The translations under genes and the position numbers were made by a program. Of a stretch of DNA of 54,798 nt, positions 17,376-27,724 are shown in pieces. Under the pieces are notes generated by a model, which saw only the letters and a list, made by a program, of their open reading frames with translations, was not told the origin of the DNA and searched no databases. The first letter of the stretch is position 1. Every line of letters starts with the position of its first letter. The stretch comes from an uncultured Bacteroidaceae bacterium (GTDB lineage Bacteria; Bacteroidota; Bacteroidia; Bacteroidales; Bacteroidaceae), in contig CAJODY010000016.1 of the NCBI GenBank assembly GCA_905233285.1, forward strand, positions 1-54,798, written 5' to 3'.

Positions 17376-18365
17376 ATGGCACTTACAAACGAAAAACTCG
17401 TTATCGTCGGAGCTGCCGGAATGATCGGCTCTAACATGGTTCAGTCTGCATTGATGATGAATCTTACAACTAACATTTGTCTTTATGATGTGTTCTCACC
17501 GGAAGGTGTTGCTGAGGAGATGCGTCAGTCAGGTTTCTGCGATGCTAATATCGTAGCTACTACTGATGTGGCTGAGGCATTCAAGGATGCAAAATATATC
17601 ATCTCTTCGGGTGGTGCACCACGTAAGGCTGGTATGACTCGTGAGGACCTTCTCGCAGGCAACTGTAAGATTGCTCAGGAACTGGGTGAGAACATCAAGA
17701 AGTATTGTCCGGACGTAAAGCACGTAGTTATCATCTTCAATCCTGCTGACTTGACAGGTCTGGTTACTCTGCTCTATTCAGGTCTGAAACCAGGACAGGT
17801 TACTACTCTCGCAGGCCTTGACTCTACTCGTCTGCAGTCGGCTCTGGCTAAGAAGTTCGGCGTAATGCAGAATCAGGTTACAGGTGCTCACACATTCGGT
17901 GGACACGGCGAACAGATGGCTGTATTCGGAAGCGCTGTTAAGATTTCAGGCAAGCCTCTGACTGATTTCATCGGTACTGCTCAGTTCCCTGCTGAAGAAT
18001 GGGAACAGATGAAGGTTGACGTAACCAAGGGTGGTGCAAAGATTATCGAACTGCGCGGACGCAGCTCATTCCAGAGCCCGTCACTCCTCTCTGTCGAGAT
18101 GATTGCAAGCGTAATGGGTGGTCCTAAGTTCCAGTATCCTGCTGGTACCTACGTATCAAACGGTAAGTACAACCACATCATGATGGCTATGGATACTACA
18201 CTCGACAAGAACGGTTGCTCATACGAGATGCCAAAGGGTACAGCTGAGGAACTCGCTAAGCTCGATGCAAGTTATGAGCACCTCTGCAAGATGCGCGACG
18301 AGTTGGTTACTCTCAACATCGTTCCGCCAATCAGCGAGTGGAGCAAAATCAATCCAAATCTCTGA
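17376..18365 (+). CDS. mdh: Malate dehydrogenase
   Basis: NAD-dependent malate dehydrogenase interconverts malate and oxaloacetate; in Bacteroidales it belongs to the reductive branch that leads to succinate. The 329-residue lactate/malate dehydrogenase fold starts with the dinucleotide motif KLVIVGAAGMIGSNMV. The region IIFNPADLTGLVTLLYSG and the catalytic histidine in VTGAHTFGGHGEQMAVF follow, with substrate-binding arginines around GGAPRKAGMTRE. Its TGA shares one base with the ATG of the next gene (TGATG), so the galactanase may be translationally coupled to it. Confidence 0.93.
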   Translation: MALTNEKLVIVGAAGMIGSNMVQSALMMNLTTNICLYDVFSPEGVAEEMRQSGFCDANIVATTDVAEAFKDAKYIISSGGAPRKAGMTREDLLAGNCKIAQELGENIKKYCPDVKHVVIIFNPADLTGLVTLLYSGLKPGQVTTLAGLDSTRLQSALAKKFGVMQNQVTGAHTFGGHGEQMAVFGSAVKISGKPLTDFIGTAQFPAEEWEQMKVDVTKGGAKIIELRGRSSFQSPSLLSVEMIASVMGGPKFQYPAGTYVSNGKYNHIMMAMDTTLDKNGCSYEMPKGTAEELAKLDASYEHLCKMRDELVTLNIVPPISEWSKINPNL

Positions 18366-19690
18366 TGAACAGCAGAAATATGAATCTAAAGAAGTTAAAG
18401 GGAAGACACCTTCCCTTTATCTTTCTTTTTATATGTATGATGTCTGTCGTGGGCATCAAGGCTTCGGCTCAGGATAGGGTGCTCGGCGCAGACTTGTCGT
18501 TACTACCTGCTTACGAGGCTGCCGGTACAGACTATTATCCGCAAAGCGGTAATAAGGCGATACCCGATGTTTTGGAGCATGTGAAGACTGTGGCAGGACT
18601 GAATGCCGTGCGTCTGCGTCTGTTCGTAGAACCGGACGGGAGCGACCCCAGCGTGTGTCAGACCCTAGGCTACGTAAAGGACATGGGCAAGCGGATAAAG
18701 GATGCAGGAATGCTGTTCCTGCTCGATTTCCATTATTGCGACACGTGGGCAGACCCCTCAAACCAGTCGATACCTGCCAGTTGGTACAATCTGGACGAAA
18801 TCGGCGACTTGGATTATCTGACCGATTGGACGGTGGAACAAAAAGTGTATAACTACACGAAGGACTGTCTGAATGAGCTGGTCGATTATGGTGCGGCTCC
18901 CGACTTCGTGCAGATCGGTAACGAAATCAGTTATGGTATGCTGTGGAGAAAGGAATATGACAAGGTTTACCCAAAGTTGCCCCAAAGCGAACGCGACTGG
19001 CAATGGGAGAGACTTGGAAAATTCTTGAATGCCGGAGCAAAGGCTGTAAGAGAGGTGACGCCGGATGCGAAGATTATCATACATACGGAACGAGTAGCAG
19101 AAGAGGATGCAACGGAAAACTTCTATACTTACCTGGAGAATCTGGAAGTAGATTACGACATAATCGGACTGAGTTACTATCCTTTCTATCAGGGGTCGTT
19201 GCAACAACTGAGTACCACGCTTGAACGCTTGCAACAGGCTATGCCCCAACGAAAGGTGCATATCGTGGAGACGGCATATAACTATGCATATTATCCTACA
19301 GATGCTGAGTACGACTTGCAGGAAACATGGCCTGCAACTGTAGCTGGACAGCAGGCCTACGTGGAAGACCTGACGGAAGAACTGTGGCGCCATAGTAATG
19401 TTACGGGACTCTATTGGTGGTTTGCCGAAGAGAACGGTAACGGCAAGAATAAGACAGTCATTACTTCGTGGTTGAACCGTGGACTCTGGAACAACAGTAC
19501 ACACAGGGCTTTGCCGGCACTTTACAAGATGCAGGATTTTCTTAGTGTGCCGACATCGGTGATGGATGTACAGGGGAAAACGAATAATACGACGAAACAG
19601 GGTGATTTGTTCGATATGTCCGGCAGAAAGACGCGGAGGAGTGGTTCCGGAATATATGTCGGTGCCGGAGCATCGTTCATTATAAGGTAA
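18365..19690 (+). CDS. GH53 endo-beta-1,4-galactanase
   Basis: A secreted arabinogalactan endo-beta-1,4-galactanase of 441 residues that should cut the galactan side chains of rhamnogalacturonan-I. A signal peptide with hydrophobic core HLPFIFLFICMMSVVGI ends near ASAQ. The GH53 barrel shows RVLGADLSLLPAYE, LNAVRLRLFVEPDG, DFHYCDTWADP, the acid/base Glu187 in QIGNEISYGMLW and the nucleophile Glu302 in HIVETAYNYAYYP. A short C-terminal tail (KQGDLFDMSGRKTR) resembles the Por-type sorting tails of Bacteroidetes. The start could also be ATG 18380, which trims five residues; 18365 is chosen for the TGATG coupling to mdh. Confidence 0.92.
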   Translation: MNSRNMNLKKLKGRHLPFIFLFICMMSVVGIKASAQDRVLGADLSLLPAYEAAGTDYYPQSGNKAIPDVLEHVKTVAGLNAVRLRLFVEPDGSDPSVCQTLGYVKDMGKRIKDAGMLFLLDFHYCDTWADPSNQSIPASWYNLDEIGDLDYLTDWTVEQKVYNYTKDCLNELVDYGAAPDFVQIGNEISYGMLWRKEYDKVYPKLPQSERDWQWERLGKFLNAGAKAVREVTPDAKIIIHTERVAEEDATENFYTYLENLEVDYDIIGLSYYPFYQGSLQQLSTTLERLQQAMPQRKVHIVETAYNYAYYPTDAEYDLQETWPATVAGQQAYVEDLTEELWRHSNVTGLYWWFAEENGNGKNKTVITSWLNRGLWNNSTHRALPALYKMQDFLSVPTSVMDVQGKTNNTTKQGDLFDMSGRKTRRSGSGIYVGAGASFIIR

Positions 19691-19705
19691 AAGGCTCAAA
19701 ACGGA

Positions 19706-22700
19706 ATGAAACTTAAAGGACGATATAGCGTGTGGGGATGGGTATGGCGCATAGGGTTAACCCTGGTGCTGCTCCCATTAGTTCTGTTAGCTATATTGTC
19801 CGTTCTGCTATATATTCCTCCTGTCCAGAAATGGGCAGTTGATACGGCATCCGATGTTCTGAGCGATGAGATGCAGATGGAGGTAAGCATAGAGAAGGTG
19901 AGACTGAAATGTCCACTTGACCTCTGTCTGAACGGAATGCTTGCCGTACAGGAGGGTGATACGGTGCTCGATGCAGAGGAACTGGCACTTAGCGTAAGGT
20001 TCATCCCCCTGCTGAGTGGAAATGTGGAAGTAGATGATGTTCATCTCACTAATACCAAACTGAATACACGCGAACTCATCGAGGCTTGCAGGATAAAAGG
20101 AAAGGTGGGCAAGTTGTCGCTTGTTTCCCACTCGACCAGTCTGACCGACGAACTGGCAGTGGTGAATCGTGCCTTATTGAAAGATGCGGACGTGAGTATA
20201 TCGATGGCAGACTCCATACCGGAGGATACGACCACGACGGAATCGGAACCTGTGAACTGGCAGATAGACCTGCGAGATGTGCAGTTTGACAATGTAAGGG
20301 TAGCGTTCGATATGCCGATGGATACGACTCGTATGTCGGTTTATGCACATATCGGGAAAGCCAAACTGCATGGTCTTGTTGACTTGGGACATGAGCTGTA
20401 TAGGATTGATGAATTGGATATTTTGGGCTCGGAACTGGGATACGAAGGTATGGTGAGAGCAGAAGATTTGGTTATAGATGTGGATTCGTTCAGCTATCGT
20501 GGTACGGGTGACATGTCGCTCATAGTGAACCAGCTGGCTGCAAAGGTTTATCCTATGATGGAGGGAGTTAACGAAGGCTATAGCATACCTGTCATGGAAA
20601 CCAAGGGTAGGGTGGAGATGGATTCGACATCGCTGAGTATTCCCATGCTGACCCTGAAGACAGAAGAATCTCGCATGAAGGTTAGGATGGATATGGACTT
20701 TACGGCTTTCGACTCCATCAATCCTGGACAGATGAGGCTCGACGCAAAGGCGTTGATAGGACGTGGGGATATTCAATCGGCCATATTCGGATTCATGCCT
20801 GAACAGGATGCGCGTGACCTGAACGGAACTCTGAACCAATACCTGCCTAACAAACCAATTATAGCTGTGGTTGAGGCTGAGGGAAATATGCAGCACCTTG
20901 AGGTGAAGACGATGGATGCTGTGATTGAGGGATTTGCGAAACTGAAATCCTCGGCAACGCTCGACCACGATGACCTGGCTGCAAATGCTGATTTGTCTGT
21001 GATGGGTGGAAACGTATCAGCAATAGCCGACTATAACATGGCGAATGATGCATACGACGTGAAAGTCGGAATACGTGATTTGGCTGTCGGAAAACTGGCG
21101 AGTCTGGAAGACGACTGTAATGTGACAGGTACTATCGATGCCAAAGGACGTGGATTCGATTTCTTTGAACGCAGCACATTCATGAATGCACGCATAGCCC
21201 TCGATGAGGCTAACTTCGGCAAGATTGACCTGAGCAGGATAGTGGCTGATGCCAGTCTGTCGGGCGGTGTGCTGAAGAGTAGGGTGAACTCCGATAACGA
21301 ACAACTGAAGGCAGACATACAATTGGATGCGAATCTCGGCAATGTGATTCAGAACCGATTGAAGGAGAAGTCGGTAAAGGAAAGTGTTGAAGGTAAGATG
21401 GTGCTCGATGTGGATCATGCCGACATAATGGCTATGGGCTTTATCGACACGACACTGGTAGTACGTACCGAGGGCTCTGCCGATTTTTCGTTGGCAGACT
21501 GGAGTAGTAAGCATCCTCTGTTTCAGTGCGATGTGGACATACGTGGAGTGGATATACGGACTTATTCCGATTCTCTCACTACCAATGCTTTTATGCTGAA
21601 AGCCCTGACTACGGTGGACACTACGGATGTTCAGTTTGGCGCGGGAGATATAAGTGTCGATTTCCGTACTCCTAACAATATCATGACATTCGTTGATCAG
21701 TCGATGAAGTGTGCTGATGCGTTTGCGAAACAGTTTAAGGAAAGAAAGGTAAACATTGATGACCTGAAGGAGCATATGCCTGTTTTGTTCGTAGAAGCAC
21801 AAGCCGGCAAAAACAACCCCGTAACACCCCTATTGAAAGAATACGGGGTGGCATTTTCGGAATTATCGGTCAAGATGCGTACCACACCTGAGCACGGAAT
21901 CTCCGGACATGGACATCTTTATGCCTTGCAGTATGACACAATCAGGATAGACAGTACATATTTCATAGTTAAACAGGATTCCGACCTGATGACGTTCCGT
22001 ATGGCAGTCATCACCGACGACCAACCTATGGTGCCCGGATTCAAGGCTTTCCTCGACGGATATACAGCACCGAAGGCTACGGATGCTCATCTGCGTTTCT
22101 TCAATAAGCAGAGAGAGCAGGGTATCGACCTTGGACTGCATCTGCAAACGGTTGACAGTGCTATACTGGTGAATTTATACCCAGATGAACCTATACTGGG
22201 TTTCAAACGATTCAGACTGAACGATGACAACCATGTGACGATTCAGCTTTTACGCCCCAATCTTAACGAAGCACCTGAGTTTGGACTTGTCAATGCGGAT
22301 ATACAGCTGAATTCGCTTGAAGACAGTTGTAACATCGCGTTGCAGGCACAGCCCAATGAATGGAACGAACAGATGGCTCATGCCATAATCCGGAATCTGA
22401 ATCTTCAGGAACTGATGAAGGTGATACCTTTTGCTCCACATATGGCAGGATTATTCAATCTGGATGCAACCTATGACGTGCATGACGAGCAATTTAAGGT
22501 TCTCGGTGATGTGTCGTTGAAAGATTTTATGTATGAAGATATGGCTGTGGGCAATCTTCACTCCAATCTTGTCTATACTCCGCAGGGAACAGATGTTCAT
22601 ACCGTGGATGCAACCCTAGACTACAACGATATCCCTATCGCAATGATGAAGGGTAGTTACAGTACTCAGACTCCCGAGGGGTATCTCGATACCAATCTGA

Positions 22701-24277
22701 AACTGGCAGAAGTACCGCTTTCGCTGATATCTCCGTTTGTGCCAGATAAACTGATGGGATTCAGTGGTTACATGACTGGCGACTTGACGGTTAAAGGATC
22801 GACTGACAAACTTGCTTTTGACGGCAAGGTTGTTACGACCGATGTGCATGTACTTTCGGAACCGTATTCGCTCGACCTTCGACTGGCGAACGATACGGCA
22901 TATATAGAGAACAGCCGTATAAAGTTCGACCATTACAAGATTTACGGTGCCGGTGACACCCCGCTCGACTTCGATGGTTATTTCGATTTTGCTGATTTCG
23001 ACAACATGTATATGTCGCTGTCGCTCTATGGTTACGGATTCAAGTTGATAGAAGCAAAACGTAGCAGGAAAGCCGTACTCTTCGGTGATATATACGGAGA
23101 TATCATGTTTAGGGTAAACGGTTCGATGACAGACCTCTCGATACGTGGAGCCATCAATATCCTAAGTAAGACGAACATGACTTATATCATGACGGAAACT
23201 CCACTTTCGCAGGGTGACCGTCTTGAAGATGTAGTCACATTCGTAGATTTCAATGCCCCTCCTGATACGGTAACGGTAAAACCTAAGGCAATGGGTATAG
23301 ACATGAGGGTGGCGCTGAGAATTGAGGAAGGTGCGAAGTTCAACTGCGAATTCTCGTCAGATCGTCAGAGTTATATCACTTTGCGTAGTGGAGGTCAGGT
23401 AACGATGACTTATACCCCTGAGGGTGTGCTCAGTGTGATAGGACGTATAACGGTGGTGGAGGGTGAAATGAAATATACTCTGCCCATCATCCCTCTTAGG
23501 ACATTCGTGATTGCTTCAGGCAGTTATATCGATTTCAACGGTGATGTGACGAATCCTGTCCTCAATATAGCTGCGACAGAACGTATGAAAGCGTATGTCA
23601 GCGAAGAAGGTGCATCGGCTCGAAGCGTCATCTTCGATGTGGGTGTGAAGATAACAAACTCACTCTCTGATATGGGACTCCAGTTTACGATTGATGCTCC
23701 TCAAGATCCGGTGGTAAAAGAAGAACTGTCTGGCTATACAGATGAAGATAAGAATAAACTTGCGGTGGCTTTGATGGCTACGGGTATGTATCTGTCGGCA
23801 AGCAATACTTCAAGCACTGCATCGAATGGTGCCCTTAACAGTTTCCTGCAGTCAGAAATCAACTCTCTGACAGGTAAGACACTCGGTTCGGTGGTGGATG
23901 TAAGTGTGGGAATAGACAATACGACATATTCCAATGGCGAAACAGGCACGGACTACTCGTTTAAATTCTCGAAACGGTTCTTCAACGAACGTCTTAACGT
24001 TGTGATAGGCGGAAAGGTATCGAGCAACAAAAACGCATACCAGCAGTCAAATCAGGGTTCGTTTATAGATGACGTATCGCTCGAATGGCGACTTGACAAC
24101 AGTGCCACCCGATATGTGCGTATCTTCTATGCAAACGATTATAATAATATAGTGGATGGTGTACTTCAGAAGAGTGGTGCCGGATTGCTTCTACGCAAGA
24201 AAGTGGATAAGGTGACCGACCTGTTTATATTCAAACGGAATAGAAAAGAAACCGCTAATGAGAAAAATGAGAAATAA
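19706..24277 (+). CDS. tamB: TamB-type translocation and assembly protein (DUF490)
   Basis: A 1523-residue AsmA/TamB-like protein that probably bridges the inner and outer membranes and helps insert outer-membrane proteins or move lipids. One N-terminal membrane anchor (residues 14-36, LTLVLLPLVLLAILSVLLYI) is followed by a very long, mainly beta-strand region with no cysteine motifs, as expected for a hydrophobic groove. The C-terminal DUF490 domain (about 1180-1480) has the typical ending with YSFKFSKRFFNERLNVVIGG. It overlaps the start of tamL by 20 bases, which supports the paired function. It lies 15 bases after the GH53 stop. Confidence 0.93.
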   Translation: MKLKGRYSVWGWVWRIGLTLVLLPLVLLAILSVLLYIPPVQKWAVDTASDVLSDEMQMEVSIEKVRLKCPLDLCLNGMLAVQEGDTVLDAEELALSVRFIPLLSGNVEVDDVHLTNTKLNTRELIEACRIKGKVGKLSLVSHSTSLTDELAVVNRALLKDADVSISMADSIPEDTTTTESEPVNWQIDLRDVQFDNVRVAFDMPMDTTRMSVYAHIGKAKLHGLVDLGHELYRIDELDILGSELGYEGMVRAEDLVIDVDSFSYRGTGDMSLIVNQLAAKVYPMMEGVNEGYSIPVMETKGRVEMDSTSLSIPMLTLKTEESRMKVRMDMDFTAFDSINPGQMRLDAKALIGRGDIQSAIFGFMPEQDARDLNGTLNQYLPNKPIIAVVEAEGNMQHLEVKTMDAVIEGFAKLKSSATLDHDDLAANADLSVMGGNVSAIADYNMANDAYDVKVGIRDLAVGKLASLEDDCNVTGTIDAKGRGFDFFERSTFMNARIALDEANFGKIDLSRIVADASLSGGVLKSRVNSDNEQLKADIQLDANLGNVIQNRLKEKSVKESVEGKMVLDVDHADIMAMGFIDTTLVVRTEGSADFSLADWSSKHPLFQCDVDIRGVDIRTYSDSLTTNAFMLKALTTVDTTDVQFGAGDISVDFRTPNNIMTFVDQSMKCADAFAKQFKERKVNIDDLKEHMPVLFVEAQAGKNNPVTPLLKEYGVAFSELSVKMRTTPEHGISGHGHLYALQYDTIRIDSTYFIVKQDSDLMTFRMAVITDDQPMVPGFKAFLDGYTAPKATDAHLRFFNKQREQGIDLGLHLQTVDSAILVNLYPDEPILGFKRFRLNDDNHVTIQLLRPNLNEAPEFGLVNADIQLNSLEDSCNIALQAQPNEWNEQMAHAIIRNLNLQELMKVIPFAPHMAGLFNLDATYDVHDEQFKVLGDVSLKDFMYEDMAVGNLHSNLVYTPQGTDVHTVDATLDYNDIPIAMMKGSYSTQTPEGYLDTNLKLAEVPLSLISPFVPDKLMGFSGYMTGDLTVKGSTDKLAFDGKVVTTDVHVLSEPYSLDLRLANDTAYIENSRIKFDHYKIYGAGDTPLDFDGYFDFADFDNMYMSLSLYGYGFKLIEAKRSRKAVLFGDIYGDIMFRVNGSMTDLSIRGAINILSKTNMTYIMTETPLSQGDRLEDVVTFVDFNAPPDTVTVKPKAMGIDMRVALRIEEGAKFNCEFSSDRQSYITLRSGGQVTMTYTPEGVLSVIGRITVVEGEMKYTLPIIPLRTFVIASGSYIDFNGDVTNPVLNIAATERMKAYVSEEGASARSVIFDVGVKITNSLSDMGLQFTIDAPQDPVVKEELSGYTDEDKNKLAVALMATGMYLSASNTSSTASNGALNSFLQSEINSLTGKTLGSVVDVSVGIDNTTYSNGETGTDYSFKFSKRFFNERLNVVIGGKVSSNKNAYQQSNQGSFIDDVSLEWRLDNSATRYVRIFYANDYNNIVDGVLQKSGAGLLLRKKVDKVTDLFIFKRNRKETANEKNEK

Positions 24278-26624
24278 ATCATACATATTGATTCTTTCCT
24301 TTGCAGCATGTCTGTTTGTCGGGTGCTCCACTACGAGCAACCTGCCGGAGGGGGAGTGCCTTTATACAGGTATCAAAGCTATCAATGTGGATGATAAGCA
24401 GAATACTTCGGCTGAGGCAGCGGCACTTGACGAAGTAGAGGCAGCCCTGGCTTATGCTCCCAACAACTCTCTGTTTGGCAGTTCGTCGTTACGTTCTCCT
24501 CTCCCCATTGGACTATGGATTTACAACTCGATGGTAAACAAGGAGATGAAAGGATTCCGTAAGTGGTTCTTCAACTCTTTTGCTGCCACTCCTAGGACTA
24601 TTACATCAGCTTCACCCGAAACACGAGTGATGGTGGCGAAGAACCTATTGCAGAACTACGGCTATTTCGGGGCTGACGTGAAGTATAAACTTATCAGCGG
24701 AAAGAATCCCCGGAAACAGAAAATAGAGTATGATATACATCTGGGTAAAGCATATATGTGGGATTCCATCGTATATATCTTTCCTACGATTGAGGACAGT
24801 ATTATAAAGGCAACTCAGGATGCCAGTATGCTGCATCAGGGAAACCAGTTCTCGGTATTGGACCTCCAGAACGAGAAGATTCGACTGAACAAGGAATTCC
24901 ATAATAACGGTCTGTATTATTTCCGTACCGAGTATATCGATTATCTTGCCGATTCGATTAATAATCCGGGTAAGGTAAAACTGCTTGTCGCAGCTGACAG
25001 ACAACTGCCAGAACGTGCCAAAAGACAGTGGACTATAGGAAAGCGCGATGTCTTCATTCGCGACAATAAGATAAGGGGTGTTCCAGCAGGGGGCAACCGG
25101 CAACGTATGATGAACTACGACGACACCCTTTCATTCCGCAATCTGACAATAGCTTATCAGGGGAAACGTCTTCCCGTGTCGCCGCGTGTTATATACCGTG
25201 GACTGAAGTTCCGTACAGGTCAGATGTATAACGAAGAAAGAGTGTCGCAAACTCTCAATTCCCTGTCGAGTATGAACATATTCTCCAACGTTCAGCTCTC
25301 GTTCACCCCACGCGACACAACAGACACATGTACTGTACTCGATTCGCGTATCAACCTGACGATGGATAAACTCATCGATGCCGCACTTGAATTCAACCTG
25401 TCGTACAAGAGTAATACACAGTTTGGTCCAGATATGGCGCTCACTCTCTCGAAGCGTAACGCATTCCATCGTGGCGAGACATTGTCGATGACTTTGCGCG
25501 GACTCTACTACTGGCGACTCTCCGGAAGTGAAGGAGTTGACGTTAATCGCCGTAATACCTACGAATATGGTGTGGACCTCGGTTATACTATACCTTGGAT
25601 TGGTTTTCCTGGGCTTGCAAACCGTCGTTACCGCTATCCTACATCTACGAAATTCTCGGCTGGGTTTACACGCTCGAATGTGGCAAACGTATATCGTTAT
25701 AACCGTCTGCAGTTCGGTATCGACTATTCGTTCCAGACCTCTAAATACATAACTCATACCTTTACTCCAATCGGTATCGACCTGCTCGATGTGCGGGATA
25801 TTTCAGATGATTATATAAAGTCAGCTAATATAATTACGGTACTCTCACAGGCATTTGCCGACCGATACACACCATCGATGCAGTATGTATTCTGTTATGA
25901 TAATTCATCAAATCATTTCAACCCTGTTTCGACCCACTTCACGGCAACGGTAAAGGAGGGTGGAAACCTAATAGCTACGGCACAGGCTATTGCAGGAAAG
26001 TCGTGGAACGAAAAGGAGAAGAATTTTATATTTGAAAATTACAGTCAGTTTCTGAAGGTTATCCTCGAATTGCGTAACCGTTTCCGTCTTACTCCACGTA
26101 GCGAACTCGCTACACGTGCTTATCTGGGTTTCTGCCGTCCGTATGGCAACTCAGATGTCACTCCTATTACAGAATGGTTTTATGTGGGCGGTGCGAATAG
26201 TATCCGTGCATTCGGTACCCGCTCTATCGGACCTGGTGGATTCTATACCGAAAAGTACAACCACTACCTGATTCATAGTGGAGACATACGTATCGAGATG
26301 AATGCCGAGTACCGTTTCCCAATGTTCGGAAACCTCTACGGAGCTTTGTTTGTTGATGCCGGAAACGTATGGGGCTGGAAAAACTCAGACTCTGACGGTA
26401 CACCATTCGCAATAACGGAGTTGCGTTCCGATACATTCTTCAAACAGATTGCCCTCGGTACTGGCTTCGGTATCCGCTATGACTTGGAATTCCTCGTACT
26501 CCGTTTCGATGTGGGTGTGGCCATACATGCTCCATACGAAACAAGTAAATCGGGCTACTATAACATTGAAAATTTCTGGAAAGACGGTGTGGCAGTCCAT
26601 TTCGCCGTCGGATATCCGTTCTAA
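24258..26624 (+). CDS. tamL: TamA/BamA-like outer-membrane lipoprotein (TamL)
   Basis: A 788-residue outer-membrane protein of the Omp85 family. The N-terminus is a lipoprotein signal, with lipobox LFVGCS (cysteine near residue 22), unlike enterobacterial TamA, which has a plain signal peptide; lipidated versions called TamL are known in Bacteroidetes. POTRA-like regions span about 100-400, including IYRGLKFRTGQMYNEERVSQ. The C-terminal 16-stranded barrel contains YVGGANSIRAFGTRSIGPGG (the Omp85 RGF-like loop) and ends in an aromatic residue (AVGYPF). It starts within the last 20 bases of tamB. The start could also be ATG 24267. Confidence 0.92.
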   Translation: MRKMRNKSYILILSFAACLFVGCSTTSNLPEGECLYTGIKAINVDDKQNTSAEAAALDEVEAALAYAPNNSLFGSSSLRSPLPIGLWIYNSMVNKEMKGFRKWFFNSFAATPRTITSASPETRVMVAKNLLQNYGYFGADVKYKLISGKNPRKQKIEYDIHLGKAYMWDSIVYIFPTIEDSIIKATQDASMLHQGNQFSVLDLQNEKIRLNKEFHNNGLYYFRTEYIDYLADSINNPGKVKLLVAADRQLPERAKRQWTIGKRDVFIRDNKIRGVPAGGNRQRMMNYDDTLSFRNLTIAYQGKRLPVSPRVIYRGLKFRTGQMYNEERVSQTLNSLSSMNIFSNVQLSFTPRDTTDTCTVLDSRINLTMDKLIDAALEFNLSYKSNTQFGPDMALTLSKRNAFHRGETLSMTLRGLYYWRLSGSEGVDVNRRNTYEYGVDLGYTIPWIGFPGLANRRYRYPTSTKFSAGFTRSNVANVYRYNRLQFGIDYSFQTSKYITHTFTPIGIDLLDVRDISDDYIKSANIITVLSQAFADRYTPSMQYVFCYDNSSNHFNPVSTHFTATVKEGGNLIATAQAIAGKSWNEKEKNFIFENYSQFLKVILELRNRFRLTPRSELATRAYLGFCRPYGNSDVTPITEWFYVGGANSIRAFGTRSIGPGGFYTEKYNHYLIHSGDIRIEMNAEYRFPMFGNLYGALFVDAGNVWGWKNSDSDGTPFAITELRSDTFFKQIALGTGFGIRYDLEFLVLRFDVGVAIHAPYETSKSGYYNIENFWKDGVAVHFAVGYPF

Positions 26625-26628
26625 TCTC

Positions 26629-26655
26629 TTAACTTTCAACTATCAACACTTATAA
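26629..26655. repeat. Heptamer tandem repeat between tamL and manA
   Basis: Units TTAACTT, TCAACTA, TCAACAC and TTATAAA follow with a 7-base period and fill nearly the whole 31-base gap between the tamL stop and the manA start. Confidence 0.65.
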
Positions 26656-27699
26656 ATGCTATATCCTCTCCTATTCGAACCAAATCTCCATCCTACAGTA
26701 TGGGGTGGCAACCAGATAGAACCGTACAAACAGCTGCAACCCTCCCGTCAGCCGATAGGTGAGAGTTGGGAAATCAGTGTTGTCCCTTCATCAGTCAGCG
26801 TCATCAGCAACGGAGCTTTTCGAGGTCGTCGGTTTGATGATGTGGTAAAGGAGTTTGGGGCAGACCTGTTGGGCAAGAGTGTATTTGAGAAGTATAACGG
26901 GGAATTTCCTCTGCTTATTAAGTTTATCGATGCAGCAGCCGACCTCAGCATACAGGTACACCCTGACGATGAGATGGCTCAGCGCGAAGAGGGCAAGAAC
27001 GGAAAGACTGAATGTTGGTACATCATCGATGCTAAGCCTGGTTCCTTCCTCTATGCTGGAATGAAAGAAAGGATTTCCTTGGAAGAGTATGTGCGTAGGG
27101 TAGAGGACGGTACAATTTGCGACGTATTGGCGAAACATGAGGTAAAAACCGGTGACGTGTTCTATCTCCCTGCAGGTCGTGTTCATGCCATCTGCGGAGG
27201 CATACTTCTTGCCGAGGTGCAGCAGAACAGCGATATCACATATCGCATATTCGACTACAACCGGCCTGGTCTTGACGGCAAGCCTCGCCAACTGCATACA
27301 GCTCAGGCTATGCGTGCCATCGATTTCAATGTGCAGGACGAATACCGTACTATATATAATAATGAGAAGGAACGTGCCAATCCCTGTATCGAATCCCCGT
27401 ACTTTACTGTTCGTATCGTGGAGACGGCCCGTGCCTTCCATCGCAATCTGCTGAAGTACGACTCCTTCATCGTCACCATGTGTCTTGAGGGGGACTGTCA
27501 GATACAGATTCGTTCCACCGGCGACAGCATCACCCTCCGTCAGGGATATACCTGTCTCATTCCTGCCAGCATAGCCGACTACGATGTTATACCTCAGAAC
27601 CCAGCAGGGAAGACCCGTCTTCTCGATGCTTTTATCAACAACAAAAATAAGAACCTTGTCAATATAGTAACAAGGTTCTTGAAGATAACTGACAAATAA
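26656..27699 (+). CDS. manA: Mannose-6-phosphate isomerase, class I
   Basis: A zinc-dependent cupin isomerase of 347 residues that interconverts mannose-6-phosphate and fructose-6-phosphate. Family features are FEPNLHPTVWGG at the start, GESWEIS, the metal-binding SIQVHPDDEMA, and KTECWYIIDAKPGSFLYAGM. The second metal ligand group is in AGRVHAICGGILLAEVQQNS, followed by the conserved YRIFDYNRPGLDGKPRQLH. A C-terminal cupin half-domain completes the length. It follows tamL by 31 bases of heptamer repeat. The last 50 bases of the gene include a perfect 11-base hairpin, directly followed by a terminator whose loop holds the stop codon. Confidence 0.95.
   Translation: MLYPLLFEPNLHPTVWGGNQIEPYKQLQPSRQPIGESWEISVVPSSVSVISNGAFRGRRFDDVVKEFGADLLGKSVFEKYNGEFPLLIKFIDAAADLSIQVHPDDEMAQREEGKNGKTECWYIIDAKPGSFLYAGMKERISLEEYVRRVEDGTICDVLAKHEVKTGDVFYLPAGRVHAICGGILLAEVQQNSDITYRIFDYNRPGLDGKPRQLHTAQAMRAIDFNVQDEYRTIYNNEKERANPCIESPYFTVRIVETARAFHRNLLKYDSFIVTMCLEGDCQIQIRSTGDSITLRQGYTCLIPASIADYDVIPQNPAGKTRLLDAFINNKNKNLVNIVTRFLKITDK
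27649..27680 (+). other. Perfect 11-base hairpin within the 3' end of manA
   Basis: AAGAACCTTGT at 27649-27659 and ACAAGGTTCTT at 27670-27680 form an 11-base perfect stem with a 10-base loop, all inside the coding region. It is followed 7 bases later by the terminator hairpin. It could protect the 3' end of the mRNA or act as a pause site. Confidence 0.7.
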
Positions 27700-27716
27700 A
27701 CATTGTCAGTTTTTTA
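27688..27716. terminator. Terminator between manA and the convergent DUF5723 gene
   Basis: ACTGACAA (27688-27695) and TTGTCAGT (27703-27710) form an 8-base stem with a 7-base loop containing the manA stop codon; T5 follows at 27711-27715. Terminator and coding end overlap. The A-rich 5' flank is short, so the forward direction is favoured. Confidence 0.8.
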
Positions 27717-27724
27717 TTGCTTAT

